Below, one piece after another: positions 15,870 through 24,185 of a stretch of 64,000 nt of DNA. Under the pieces are notes generated by a model. It saw nothing but the letters and a program-made list of their open reading frames with translations. It was not told where the DNA came from and made no database searches. Location of the stretch: NCBI GenBank assembly GCA_040757715.1, contig JBFLWS010000018.1:1-64000 (forward strand), written 5' to 3'. The position numbers were made by a program, and so were the translations under genes. The stretch is from CAIMFV01 sp040757715 (GTDB taxonomy: Bacteria; Pseudomonadota; Alphaproteobacteria; Caulobacterales; Caulobacteraceae). How positions within the stretch are numbered: position 1 is the first letter of the stretch; every line of letters begins with the position of its first letter.

Positions 15870-17219
15870 TTGACCCCGACACCGGAAGGCCTGAAACCCT
15901 TGGCCGCGCGCCTGCCCCGCTTGGGCTTCGGCGCCGCCCCCATCGGCAATCTCTATGCGCCGGTGAGCGATGGGCAGGCGTTTGAAGCGGTGGCCGAGGC
16001 GCTGGCCGCGGGCGTCACCTATTTCGACACCGCGCCGCACTACGGTTTCGGTCTCAGCGAGTCCCGGCTGGGCGCGGCCCTGGCGCAACTTGATCCAGGC
16101 GAGACGACGCTCGTCTCCACCAAGGTCGGCCGCATCCTGCGCCCCATCGCCGATCCGGACGCCCATGAGCTGAGGCACGGCTTCGCCAACGCCAATCCTT
16201 TCGAGCCGGTGTTCGACTACAGCTACGACGCCGTGCTGCGGTCGGTGGACGAGAGCCGCCAAAGGCTGCAGCGTTCGCGCATCGACATGCTGCTGGTGCA
16301 TGACCTTGGCCAGCTGACCCACGGCGATGAGCATGAGCGCCTGTTCACTCAATTCATGGACGGGGGTTATCGCGCGTTGCGGGCTTTGCGCGATTCCGGC
16401 GAGGTGGGCGCCATCGGGCTTGGCGTCAACGAGTGGCAGGCGGCCGAACAGCTGCTGGCCGTGGCGGATCTGGACGTGATCCTGCTCGCCGGCCGCTACA
16501 CCCTGTTAGAGCAGGGCGCCCTCGACAGCTTCCTGCCCCTGTGCGCCCAGCGCGGCGTGTCGGTGGTCATCGGCGGCCCGTTCAATTCCGGCGTCCTGGC
16601 GCGCGGCGCTGGCGGCCAGCCGAGGTCGCGCTACAACTACGAGACCGCCCCCACCGACGTGCTGGCGCGGGTGGATCGCCTGGAGGCCGTCTGCGCCCGC
16701 TTCGGCGTGCCCCTGGCGGCGGCGGCCTTGCAGTTCCCGCTGGCCCATTCCGCGGTGGCGGGCGTCATCGCCGGCCTCTCCAGCGCCGCCGAGGTCGCCA
16801 CCGCCCGCCAACTCATCGATCTCGCCATTCCGTCCGCGCTATGGGAGGCGCTGGGCGAGGAAGGCCTGATCGATGCGCGATCGCCGACGCCGACCGAGAC
16901 CATGACCGCCCGCGCCGCGGCCAATCCGCTGATCCTGCTGTCTGAGGCCGACAATGTGCTGGTCAGCGCCGGCGCCATCGTCCGCGGCCAGCCACTGGTG
17001 ATCGACGGCGAGACCTTCAGCGCGCCGCAGGACATTCCGGTGGGGCACAAGGTGGCCCGCCGCGCCCTGCAGCCTGGCGAAAAGGTGCTGAAATATGGCG
17101 CGCCCATCGGCTCCATGCTCACCCCCGCGGCGCCCGGGACCTGGGTGCATTCGCACAATCTGACAAGCGACTATATCGCCAGTCACGGCCGCGCGGTCGT
17201 GGGCGGGGAGCAGGAATGA
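15870..17219 (+). CDS. L-fucose (aldose) 1-dehydrogenase fused to UxaA-type SAF small domain
   Basis: This 449-residue protein has two parts. Residues 1 to about 335 form an aldo/keto reductase of the D-threo-aldose (L-fucose/L-galactose) dehydrogenase type. Asp53 and Tyr58 lie in DTAPHYGFGLSESRLGAAL, Lys85 in STKVGR and His144 in LLVHDLG. Residues about 355-449 are a SAF domain like the N-terminal or small subunit of altronate/galactarate dehydratases: PVGHKVARRAL, then LKYGAPIG and WVHSHNL. AKR enzymes are normally about 300-340 residues, so the tail is a genuine fusion and not a late stop. The matching dehydratase large subunit follows with a 4-bp overlap. The start is a TTG with a weak ribosome site. 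The dual identity strongly ties the first and third steps of one pathway. Confidence 0.85.
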   Translation: MTPTPEGLKPLAARLPRLGFGAAPIGNLYAPVSDGQAFEAVAEALAAGVTYFDTAPHYGFGLSESRLGAALAQLDPGETTLVSTKVGRILRPIADPDAHELRHGFANANPFEPVFDYSYDAVLRSVDESRQRLQRSRIDMLLVHDLGQLTHGDEHERLFTQFMDGGYRALRALRDSGEVGAIGLGVNEWQAAEQLLAVADLDVILLAGRYTLLEQGALDSFLPLCAQRGVSVVIGGPFNSGVLARGAGGQPRSRYNYETAPTDVLARVDRLEAVCARFGVPLAAAALQFPLAHSAVAGVIAGLSSAAEVATARQLIDLAIPSALWEALGEEGLIDARSPTPTETMTARAAANPLILLSEADNVLVSAGAIVRGQPLVIDGETFSAPQDIPVGHKVARRALQPGEKVLKYGAPIGSMLTPAAPGTWVHSHNLTSDYIASHGRAVVGGEQE

Positions 17220-18421
17220 TGCTCAGCGGTTATCTGCGGCCCGATGGACGCAAAGGCGTCCGCAATGTGGTGGTGGTGGCCTATCTGGTGGAGTGCGCTC
17301 ACCACGTGGCCCGCCAGATCGTCACCCGCGCCGACGACCTCGACGTCCACCTGATCGGCTTTCCCGGCTGTTATCCCAATGCCTATGCGCTGAAGATGAT
17401 GAAGGCCCTGTGCGCCCATCCCAACGTGGGCGGCGTGCTGGTGATTTCGCTGGGCTGCGAAAGCTTCAACCGGGAAGCGCTGATGGAGGCCGCGCGCGCC
17501 GCCGGCCGCCCCGCCGAACTCCTGGTCATCCAGCAGGCGGGCGGCACCCGCTCCACCATCGAGGCCGGGACCGCCGCCGTGGCCCGCCTGCGCGAGGCCG
17601 CCGCCGCGACGCCGCGCGCGCGCATGGACGTTTCGGAACTGGTGGTGGGCACCATCTGCGGCGGCTCGGACGGCACCAGCGGGATCACCGCCAATCCGGC
17701 GGTGGGGCGCTGCTTCGACCGCTTGGTGGCGGCGGACGCCACCTGCATCTTCGAAGAAACGGGAGAGCTGATCGGCTGCGAGCGGATCATGGCCGACCGG
17801 GCGGCGACGCCGGAGCTGGGCGCTGAGATCGAGGCCTGCGTGGCCAAGGCGGCGCGCTACTACACCACCATGGGCTTTGGCAGCTTTGCGCCGGGCAACG
17901 CCGAGGGCGGGCTCACAACCCAGGAAGAAAAGTCCATGGGGGCCTATTCGAAATCGGGCGCCTCGCCGATCTCGGGCCTGATCAAGCCGGCCGACCAGCC
18001 CCCGTCGGGCGGGCTCTATCTCCTCGACGTGGTGCCGGACGGCGAGCCGCGCTTCGGCTTTCCCAACATTTCCGACAACGCCGAGGCCGTGGAGCTGATC
18101 GCCTGCGGGGCGCACATGATCCTCTTCACCACCGGCCGCGGTTCAGTGGTGGGATCGGCCATCTCGCCGATCATCAAGGTCTGCGCCAATCCTGAGACCT
18201 ATCGGCGCCTGGCCGAGGACATGGACGTGGACGCCGGCCGCATCCTGGAAGGCCGGGCCAGCGTCGACGAGGTGGGCGAGGAGATCTACCGCCTGGTGCT
18301 GGGCGTGGCCGGGGGGCGGCGCACCGCTTCCGAAGCCCTGGGCCATCAGGAATTCATCCTGACCTACAAGCAGTTCGAACCCGTCGGTCCCGCTTGTCTG
18401 CCGGCACGCCGAGTGAGTTGA
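17216..18421 (+). CDS. UxaA-family sugar-acid dehydratase, large subunit (L-fuconate and/or D-altronate)
   Basis: The 401-residue protein equals the C-terminal domain of UxaA/GarD dehydratases and lacks the SAF domain, which is supplied by the preceding fused protein. It begins SGYLRPDGRKGVRNVVVV, a family signature. Candidate Fe-S or metal cysteines are Cys52 (FPGCYPN), Cys81 (SLGCESF) and Cys148 (TICGGSDG). Family members dehydrate aldonates to 2-keto-3-deoxy acids. Genomic context allows L-fuconate (SDR and FAH downstream) and D-altronate (LgoD and UxaB upstream). Split UxaA halves are also known in the Campylobacter jejuni fucose locus, which makes L-fuconate plausible. No enolase-superfamily fuconate dehydratase is encoded nearby. 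ATG 17216 overlaps the previous stop. Confidence 0.83.
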   Translation: MMLSGYLRPDGRKGVRNVVVVAYLVECAHHVARQIVTRADDLDVHLIGFPGCYPNAYALKMMKALCAHPNVGGVLVISLGCESFNREALMEAARAAGRPAELLVIQQAGGTRSTIEAGTAAVARLREAAAATPRARMDVSELVVGTICGGSDGTSGITANPAVGRCFDRLVAADATCIFEETGELIGCERIMADRAATPELGAEIEACVAKAARYYTTMGFGSFAPGNAEGGLTTQEEKSMGAYSKSGASPISGLIKPADQPPSGGLYLLDVVPDGEPRFGFPNISDNAEAVELIACGAHMILFTTGRGSVVGSAISPIIKVCANPETYRRLAEDMDVDAGRILEGRASVDEVGEEIYRLVLGVAGGRRTASEALGHQEFILTYKQFEPVGPACLPARRVS

Positions 18422-18435
18422 AGAAAGACGACCTG

Positions 18436-19164
18436 ATGATGCGATTGAGCGGCAAGACGGCGCTGGTCACCGCGGCGGGGCAGGGCATCGGCCGCGCCAC
18501 CGCCGAGCTGATGGCGCGCGAAGGGGCGCGGGTCATCGCCACCGATGTGGACGCCTCCAAGCTGGCGGGGCTGAGCGGCTGCGAGGCCCGGGTGCTCGAC
18601 GTGCTGAACCCTGAGGCCATCAACGCTCTTGCTCGCGAGCTCGGCCTGGTGGACGTGCTGGTCAACATCGCCGGCTTCGTCCACTCCGGGACCATCTTGG
18701 AGTGCGAGCCGGATGCGCTCGCCTTCTCCTTCGACCTCAACACCGGCTCGATGTACCGCACCATCCGCGCCTTCTTGCCAGCCATGCTGGAGGCCGGGAG
18801 CGGCTCCATCGTCAACATGGCGTCGGTGGCCTCGTCGGTGAAGGGCGTGCCGGGCCGCTTCGCCTACGGCGTCACCAAGGCTGCGGTGATCGGCCTGACC
18901 AAGTCGGTGGCGGCGGACTTCGTCGGCCGCGGCGTGCGCTGCAACGCCATCTGTCCGGGCACGGTGCAGTCGCCCTCGCTGGAGGACCGGCTGGCGGCCA
19001 CCGGCGACTATGAGGCTGCGCGCACCGCCTTCGTCGCGCGCCAACCCATGGGCCGCTTCGGGCGCCCGGAAGAGATCGCCGAGCTGGCCGCCTATCTCGC
19101 CAGCGACGCCGCCGGCTTCACCACCGGCGCCATTCATATCGTCGACGGAGGCTGGATCTGCTGA
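18436..19164 (+). CDS. 2-keto-3-deoxy-L-fuconate 4-dehydrogenase (SDR)
   Basis: This classical short-chain dehydrogenase has about 242 residues. TAAGQGIG (12-19) is the nucleotide-binding Gly motif, NIAG and NMASVAS hold the structural Asn and catalytic Ser, and YGVTK is the catalytic Tyr-Lys pair. The end, FTTGAIHIVDGGW, is typical. The sequence style (MRLSGKTALVTAAGQGIGRA) matches KDF dehydrogenases of the oxidative L-fucose pathway, which make 2,4-diketo-3-deoxy-L-fuconate for the FAH enzyme two genes downstream. I place the start at 18436 (or 18439). The longer frame from 18394 would overlap the preceding gene and adds a non-SDR leader. Confidence 0.85.
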   Translation: MMRLSGKTALVTAAGQGIGRATAELMAREGARVIATDVDASKLAGLSGCEARVLDVLNPEAINALARELGLVDVLVNIAGFVHSGTILECEPDALAFSFDLNTGSMYRTIRAFLPAMLEAGSGSIVNMASVASSVKGVPGRFAYGVTKAAVIGLTKSVAADFVGRGVRCNAICPGTVQSPSLEDRLAATGDYEAARTAFVARQPMGRFGRPEEIAELAAYLASDAAGFTTGAIHIVDGGWIC

Positions 19165-19165
19165 C

Positions 19166-19513
19166 ATGGCCCGTTATGTCTTGATGCTCGACTTGAAGGA
19201 CGATCCGGAGCTGATCGCCACCTATCGCCGCTGGCATGCGCCGGGCGGTCCGCCCGCGGCGGTGAACGCCTCCATCCGCGCCTCCGGCATCCGGGAGATG
19301 GAGATCTATCTCCTGGGGGTGAGGCTGGTGATGCTCATCGACGCGGAGGACAGCTTCTCCTTCGCCGCCAAGGCCGCCGCCGACGCAGGCGATCCCGAGG
19401 TGCAGGCCTGGGAGGTGCTGATGGACCGGTTCCAGCAGGCCGCGCCCGGCGCCGCCCCCGGAACCAAGTGGACCGTGGCCGAGCGGATCTACGCCCTGTC
19501 CGAACAGCCCTGA
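19166..19513 (+). CDS. L-fucose/L-rhamnose mutarotase (RhaM family, DUF718)
   Basis: This 115-residue protein begins ARYVLMLDLKDDPELIATYR and contains WHAPGGPP, SGIREMEIYLLGVRLVMLI and a Trp-rich middle (EVQAWEVLMDRF). All are typical of the small ferredoxin-fold RhaM family that speeds interconversion of alpha and beta pyranose forms of L-fucose or L-rhamnose. It supplies the anomer needed by the dehydrogenase or permease. The start, ATG 19166, lies 2 bp after the SDR stop, which argues against the longer frame that begins inside the SDR gene. Confidence 0.88.
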   Translation: MARYVLMLDLKDDPELIATYRRWHAPGGPPAAVNASIRASGIREMEIYLLGVRLVMLIDAEDSFSFAAKAAADAGDPEVQAWEVLMDRFQQAAPGAAPGTKWTVAERIYALSEQP

Positions 19514-19577
19514 TGCGCTGACGGCGGCTTCGCGCCTATTGATAATTTGATCCCTTTGACGACGGAGACTTTCGCCC

Positions 19578-20426
19578 ATGAAGCTGCTGCGATATGGCCC
19601 GGCGGGCCAGGAACGCCCTGGTCTGCTCGATGCGGAAGGCCGTGTGCGCGACCTGTCGGCGCATCTCGCCGACATCGGTCCCGAGGCCCTCAGCGCCGCC
19701 GCCCTAACGCAGTTGAAGGCCATCGATCCGCATAGCCTGCCCCTGGTCGAGGCGCCGGGTCGTCTGGGCACGCCGGTAGCCGGCACGCGGCAGTTCATCG
19801 CCATCGGGCTGAACTACGCCGACCACGCCAAGGAATCCAACATGGCCATCCCGGAGGAGCCGGTGGTGTTCACCAAGGCGGTGAGCTGCCTCTCCGGCCC
19901 CAATGACGACGTCATGCTGCCCCGCGGCTCGGTGCAGACCGACTGGGAAGTGGAGCTCGGCGTGGTGATCGGCGAAACCACGCGCTATGTGGATGAGGAC
20001 CAAGCCATGGCCCACGTGGCCGGCCTCGTGCTGATCAACGACCTGTCGGAGCGCGAATATCAGCTGGCGCGCGGCGGCACCTGGGACAAGGGCAAGGGCT
20101 GCGAGACCTTCGGTCCGGTGGGCCCGTGGCTGGTGACCCTGGATGAGGTGGGCGACTTCGACAAGCTCGACATGTGGCTCGACGTGAACGGCGTGCGCAT
20201 GCAGACCGGCTCCACCAGCACCATGATCTTCCGCCTGCCCAAGCTGGTCAGCTATGTGAGCCAGTTCCTGAAGCTGCTGCCGGGCGACATCATCACCACC
20301 GGCACCCCGCCGGGGGTGGGCATGGGCATGAAGCCCGAGCCGAAGTTCCTCAAGACCGGGGACGCCATCCGTCTGGGCATCACCGGCCTTGGGGAGCAGA
20401 ACCAGCGCGTGATCGCCTGGACGTGA
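19578..20426 (+). CDS. 2,4-diketo-3-deoxy-L-fuconate hydrolase (FAH family)
   Basis: This is a 282-residue fumarylacetoacetate-hydrolase family protein. An N-terminal extension (about 1-70) precedes the FAH core, with FIAIGLNYADHAKE, DWEVELGVVIG (metal-binding Glu pair), INDLSERE (metal-binding Asp) and the TGTPPGVGMG loop. In the Xanthomonas and Burkholderia fucose pathways the homologue cleaves 2,4-diketo-3-deoxy-L-fuconate to pyruvate and L-lactate. It is the last gene of the unit and meets the DUF1501 gene tail to tail only 25 bp on. No convincing terminator hairpin is visible between them. Confidence 0.86.
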   Translation: MKLLRYGPAGQERPGLLDAEGRVRDLSAHLADIGPEALSAAALTQLKAIDPHSLPLVEAPGRLGTPVAGTRQFIAIGLNYADHAKESNMAIPEEPVVFTKAVSCLSGPNDDVMLPRGSVQTDWEVELGVVIGETTRYVDEDQAMAHVAGLVLINDLSEREYQLARGGTWDKGKGCETFGPVGPWLVTLDEVGDFDKLDMWLDVNGVRMQTGSTSTMIFRLPKLVSYVSQFLKLLPGDIITTGTPPGVGMGMKPEPKFLKTGDAIRLGITGLGEQNQRVIAWT

Positions 20427-20451
20427 TCTTGTCCAAAGGACCTGGGCGCCG

Positions 20452-22023
20452 TCACCCCATGAAGCCGAGATTGGCAGACTTGAACGCGCTGAGGCGGGGG
20501 AAGATTGTTCCGAGCTGCGGATCGCTCACGCCAAACCATCGGCCCATGGTGGCGAGATACTGATCCACAGACGTGGTGGGGATGAGCGCATTGCCCACCG
20601 CATCCGGATTGACGAATTTGGTGCTCGCGTCATCGAGGCCGACGGTGGGATAGGTCCCGTAGATGTCGCCGCCCTTCACTGCGCCGCCGAGGATCAGGTG
20701 GTGCCCGCCCCAGGCGTGGTCGGTGCCGTCGCCATTGGTGGTGAAGGTGCGGTTGAAGTCCGAGGCCGTAAAGGCCGTGACGGCGCCGCCATAGCCCTGC
20801 GCCTGCATGACGCTGTCGAAATAATCGAGGGCGTGGTCGACCTGCGCCAGAAGCAGGCTCTGACGCGCGTTTTCGCGGTCGTGCGTGTCGAAGCCGCCCA
20901 GTTGGACGAAGAAGACCTGGCGGTTCGGCCCCAGCTTGGCGTGGGCGGCGATGGTCTGGGCCACGGCATGGAGCTGCTGCGCCAGGGGATTGGACGCCGT
21001 CTTGCCGCTCAAGGGATCGGTGAAGGCGGCGGGCGCCGCCACGCTCGAACCGGTCACCGCCGCCTGGAACGACTTGGCAGTGTCCACCGAGCGCTGAACG
21101 GCCGCTCGATAGGCGTCGCCCAACGAATTGCCGGCCGCGTCGTTGCCGAGCAGGGTCGCCTGAAGCGCTGACAGAAACTTGGTCGAATTGTAATAAGAGC
21201 CGGTGCGCTGCAGCAGGTCGATCCGCTCGGCGGTGGCGCCCGTAGACGACAAGCCGATGCGATAGGCCTTCACCACATTGCCGGCAGGATAAATGCTCGC
21301 GCCCGCGGTGGTGAAGGAGGTGAAGTTGACGCTGGGCGCATTGCTGCTCGCCGCGAATACATCGCCGATCTCGCCGCCCCAGCCGGCGGTGACCTGGCCG
21401 ACCTGGCCCGACTGCCAGGCCGACTGTTGGTCATTGTGGGAGTAAAGCCGCGGCGGAATGGGCGCGCTGCTGGTGGGGTGGAGGTATTGGTCGCGGGTCA
21501 GGGGCGCCAGCAGCGTACCGACATTGGCCAGAGCCGCCAGCCGTCCCTTGCCATAGAGCGCCGCGCTCTTGCTCAGCATCGGGTGCAGGGCGAAGGTGCG
21601 CAGCGTGGTCGCGTTCGGCGGCGCATAGGCGGCCGGAACATATTGCGGCGTCTTGGGCGTGATCGGCAGGACCCCGCCCCAGTATTCGGGATTGTCCGTC
21701 GCGGCGACCTTGCGCTTGGTCACCGGATTGATCGAGCCGATCGCGGTGGGCGCGGTCCCCGGCGGCATCAGGGCGATGGGGTCCGCGCCGCGGAAGCGCG
21801 CGAGCCAGTAGCGATTCCAGCTGCCTGAATCAGTGGCCAGCAGCAGGTTGTTGGAGTCGTTGCCGCCCTGCAGGAAGATGCACACCAGGGCCTTGTAGTC
21901 GGTGACCGCCGTCTGGGCGGCGGCGGACCCCATGGCCGCAAGGTTGAGGGCGAACGGCGTCGCCGCGCCAAAGGCGGCGAAGGCGCGCAGAGCGTCGCGG
22001 CGGGAAGGAGTTTGCGCAGTCAT
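20452..22023 (-). CDS. DUF1501 secreted protein (Tat signal)
   Basis: The 523-residue protein begins with a twin-arginine-type leader (TPSRRDALRAFAAFGAATPF then a small-residue region ending SAAAQ). The DUF1501 hallmarks follow: LVCIFLQGGNDSNNLL near the start and VFFVQLGGFDTHDRENARQS plus ASDFNRTFTTNGDGTDHAWG. These proteins belong to a sulfatase/alkaline-phosphatase-like fold and are almost always next to a DUF1800 gene; the physiological role is not established. Here it follows the DUF1800 gene by 9 bp on the same strand. Expected location is periplasmic or extracellular. Confidence 0.9.
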   Translation of the reverse strand: MTAQTPSRRDALRAFAAFGAATPFALNLAAMGSAAAQTAVTDYKALVCIFLQGGNDSNNLLLATDSGSWNRYWLARFRGADPIALMPPGTAPTAIGSINPVTKRKVAATDNPEYWGGVLPITPKTPQYVPAAYAPPNATTLRTFALHPMLSKSAALYGKGRLAALANVGTLLAPLTRDQYLHPTSSAPIPPRLYSHNDQQSAWQSGQVGQVTAGWGGEIGDVFAASSNAPSVNFTSFTTAGASIYPAGNVVKAYRIGLSSTGATAERIDLLQRTGSYYNSTKFLSALQATLLGNDAAGNSLGDAYRAAVQRSVDTAKSFQAAVTGSSVAAPAAFTDPLSGKTASNPLAQQLHAVAQTIAAHAKLGPNRQVFFVQLGGFDTHDRENARQSLLLAQVDHALDYFDSVMQAQGYGGAVTAFTASDFNRTFTTNGDGTDHAWGGHHLILGGAVKGGDIYGTYPTVGLDDASTKFVNPDAVGNALIPTTSVDQYLATMGRWFGVSDPQLGTIFPRLSAFKSANLGFMG

Positions 22024-22032
22024 GGTCGCCCC

Positions 22033-23799
22033 TCAGCGCTGGATCAGATAGTCGGTGGAGACCATGGTCAGGGCGATGGCGCTCCTGACCCGGTCGAGGT
22101 TCGCCGCCGCGAGCTGGGCAGCCGTGGGCGTCTTGGCGGTGGGAGCGATGGAACTCACAACATCGACGATCCGGCGCGCCAAACCGTCGCTCATCCGCCC
22201 GCCGCAGAGCAGCATGTCGAGACGCCGGGCCAAGCGGGCCCCATCCACCAATTTGGTCGTCGGGTCAGCCAGGGCGAGCTCCTTGGCGTAGCCGGTGGTC
22301 ACGTCGCTGTTGCCCCAATTTCCCGCCTGCACCACGGCGAGCGCCCGATTGGCGTAGCTGGCCGCGGTGAGCACATCCACCGCCTGGAACTCGGGGGCGA
22401 CCTTGCCCGCCGTGGCGATGTCTGTCCCCGGCGGCGCATAGTCCGGCTGGAAGAAGTTGAACACCGTGGCGGATTCCAGCGGCGCCTGATCCAGCGCCGT
22501 GGGTTGGTTCAAGTCGCCCGGCTGCAGGAAATTGCCCGAAGCGGACTTGGCTTCGAAAGCGCGAAGCCAGTTGGCGAGGCGGAGCACCGGCTCGCGCAGC
22601 TTGCCGTCGAAGGCGCCCGTGCCTGGGGAGGTCGCCTCGCTGTCGGTCAGCACTGCCGTAAGAGTGGCGAGCAGATCGCCGCGCACGCCTGAGCCGTTAT
22701 TGTTGAAGGCAGCGGCCACCCGAGCGATGTAGGCGCTGCTCGGATTGCTCTTCACAAAGCGCTGGATCAGCCGACGGCCGATGAACGGCCCCACATTGGG
22801 ATGGTGGAAGATGGTGTCGAGCGCAAACTTCAGCCCGGCCTGCTGATAGGCGGCCACGGTCTTGGCGACGCCGCTGGGCGCCGTCCAGGCGCCATAGGCC
22901 GGGAAGGTGACGCCCAGGAAGCTCTTGGCGAGCTGCGAATGATGGTTCGGATAGCCGATCAGGGGGCGCACGTCGGCGCCCGTTTCGGTTGGGCGGTTGA
23001 ACGACGCTTCCGTCGGCTTGGCGGCGTACCAGCCCCAGCCGGTGAAGATCTTGGCGAGACCGGCGATGTCGTCGTGGCTGTAGGTCGGCTTGTTCAAGTT
23101 GGGCGTCCCCGACGCATCCAGCGCAAACAGGCCAATCGACATCAGCTGCATGATTTCGCGGGCGTAGTTCTCGTCCGGATGCCGGGTCGGATCATTATCG
23201 GCTTGGTTATTGCCGATGATGTTCAAGAACATGCCCATACCTGGCGACAGGGTCACTGCTTCGAGCAGGTCGCGATAATTGCCGAAGGCGCGCGCGCGCA
23301 GCATGTCGTAATAGGCCGCGCCGATGCGCGGCGTGATCTGCGACCCCTGAAACGAGATGACAAAGATCTCCGAAAGCGCGAAGGCCATGCGCAGGCGCAG
23401 CTGATCCGCGCCGGTCACCGCCGCTGACCAGAAGGCCTCCTGGAATTGTCCCGTATGGGCGTGCGCCTTGTGGGTGGTGTCCGCGGCGTTGATGGCGGCG
23501 TCGCGGGCCACCCACCAATCGAGGAAGGCTGACGGCGAGTAGGAAACTGCGGCCTGCGCCTTGATCCAACCAGCGGGTTTGCTCTGCTTGACGTCAGCGA
23601 TGGCTGCGTCGTTGGCTCCGAAGCTCGCCTGGCCTAGGAAACGCGCCGCTGCGTAGTCGTCCGCTGTGGGATCGCCTGCGGCCCCGTTGCTCAGAATTCC
23701 GCCCTGACTGGTGGCGAGCACCGCCGCCGCTGTCGCTGCGACCGCTGTTGCGGCGACCACCGCTCCAGTGCCTGATCCGCTTGCCGCATTCGCCGCCAT
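22033..23799 (-). CDS. DUF1800 family protein
   Basis: I place the start at ATG 23799 because GGAGGAGGCGGC lies directly upstream; the longer frame to 23850 adds an Arg-rich leader without a ribosome site. The product is about 588 residues. A hydrophobic Ala/Val stretch near the N-terminus may be an export signal or membrane anchor. Family motifs include AAARFLGQASFGA, HPDENYAREIMQLMSIGLF and GPFIGRRLIQRFV. The function of DUF1800 is unknown; the gene is the standard partner of DUF1501 and the two are probably co-expressed and exported. Confidence 0.9.
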   Translation of the reverse strand: MAANAASGSGTGAVVAATAVAATAAAVLATSQGGILSNGAAGDPTADDYAAARFLGQASFGANDAAIADVKQSKPAGWIKAQAAVSYSPSAFLDWWVARDAAINAADTTHKAHAHTGQFQEAFWSAAVTGADQLRLRMAFALSEIFVISFQGSQITPRIGAAYYDMLRARAFGNYRDLLEAVTLSPGMGMFLNIIGNNQADNDPTRHPDENYAREIMQLMSIGLFALDASGTPNLNKPTYSHDDIAGLAKIFTGWGWYAAKPTEASFNRPTETGADVRPLIGYPNHHSQLAKSFLGVTFPAYGAWTAPSGVAKTVAAYQQAGLKFALDTIFHHPNVGPFIGRRLIQRFVKSNPSSAYIARVAAAFNNNGSGVRGDLLATLTAVLTDSEATSPGTGAFDGKLREPVLRLANWLRAFEAKSASGNFLQPGDLNQPTALDQAPLESATVFNFFQPDYAPPGTDIATAGKVAPEFQAVDVLTAASYANRALAVVQAGNWGNSDVTTGYAKELALADPTTKLVDGARLARRLDMLLCGGRMSDGLARRIVDVVSSIAPTAKTPTAAQLAAANLDRVRSAIALTMVSTDYLIQR

Positions 23800-24185
23800 G
23801 CCGCCTCCTCCGTCGCTTCGTATTCGCAGGCCCCGCCCGCCAATGACCACACAGGCACCAGATACAAGTACTTAATCAACTACACAAAATGACTATTTAC
23901 CTATTTGAATTTAGAGACTTCATCTAGTCACAAGCGCCGCATGAGCCAATGCAGAGCTTGACCAAAAACAACTATGCTAAAGCTCTATTTACCAACCCAG
24001 TGAGCATCGCATTAGCTCCAAAAACGATTCCCTACATGGAAACGCCGGATCGTCCACCATTCCGTCGTTTCAGAAACATGATTTCTGCGTTGAAATTTTT
24101 ACGCGTCAAACTGAAGCCGTCGCAGCGCGCCGCGCCTTGTCTAACCCGGCGCAAACGCGCCATAACTGACAGGAAGAGAGGCCTA
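23800..24185. other. Divergent intergenic region, AT-richer than surroundings
   Basis: This stretch separates the DUF1800 gene (minus) from the virB operon (plus). From 23860 to about 24060 it is visibly richer in A and T, as expected for promoters firing both ways. An open frame from 23949 runs into virB1, but its first 79 residues look unlike any secretion protein, so I treat it as leader. GGAAGAGAGG lies at 24172-24181 before the TTG used as the virB1 start. Confidence 0.45.

Noticed and set aside
18394..18435. Longer N-terminus of the SDR from 18394
   Set aside because: It would overlap the dehydratase gene and add a leader not seen in SDR proteins; the start at 18436 gives the usual N-terminus.
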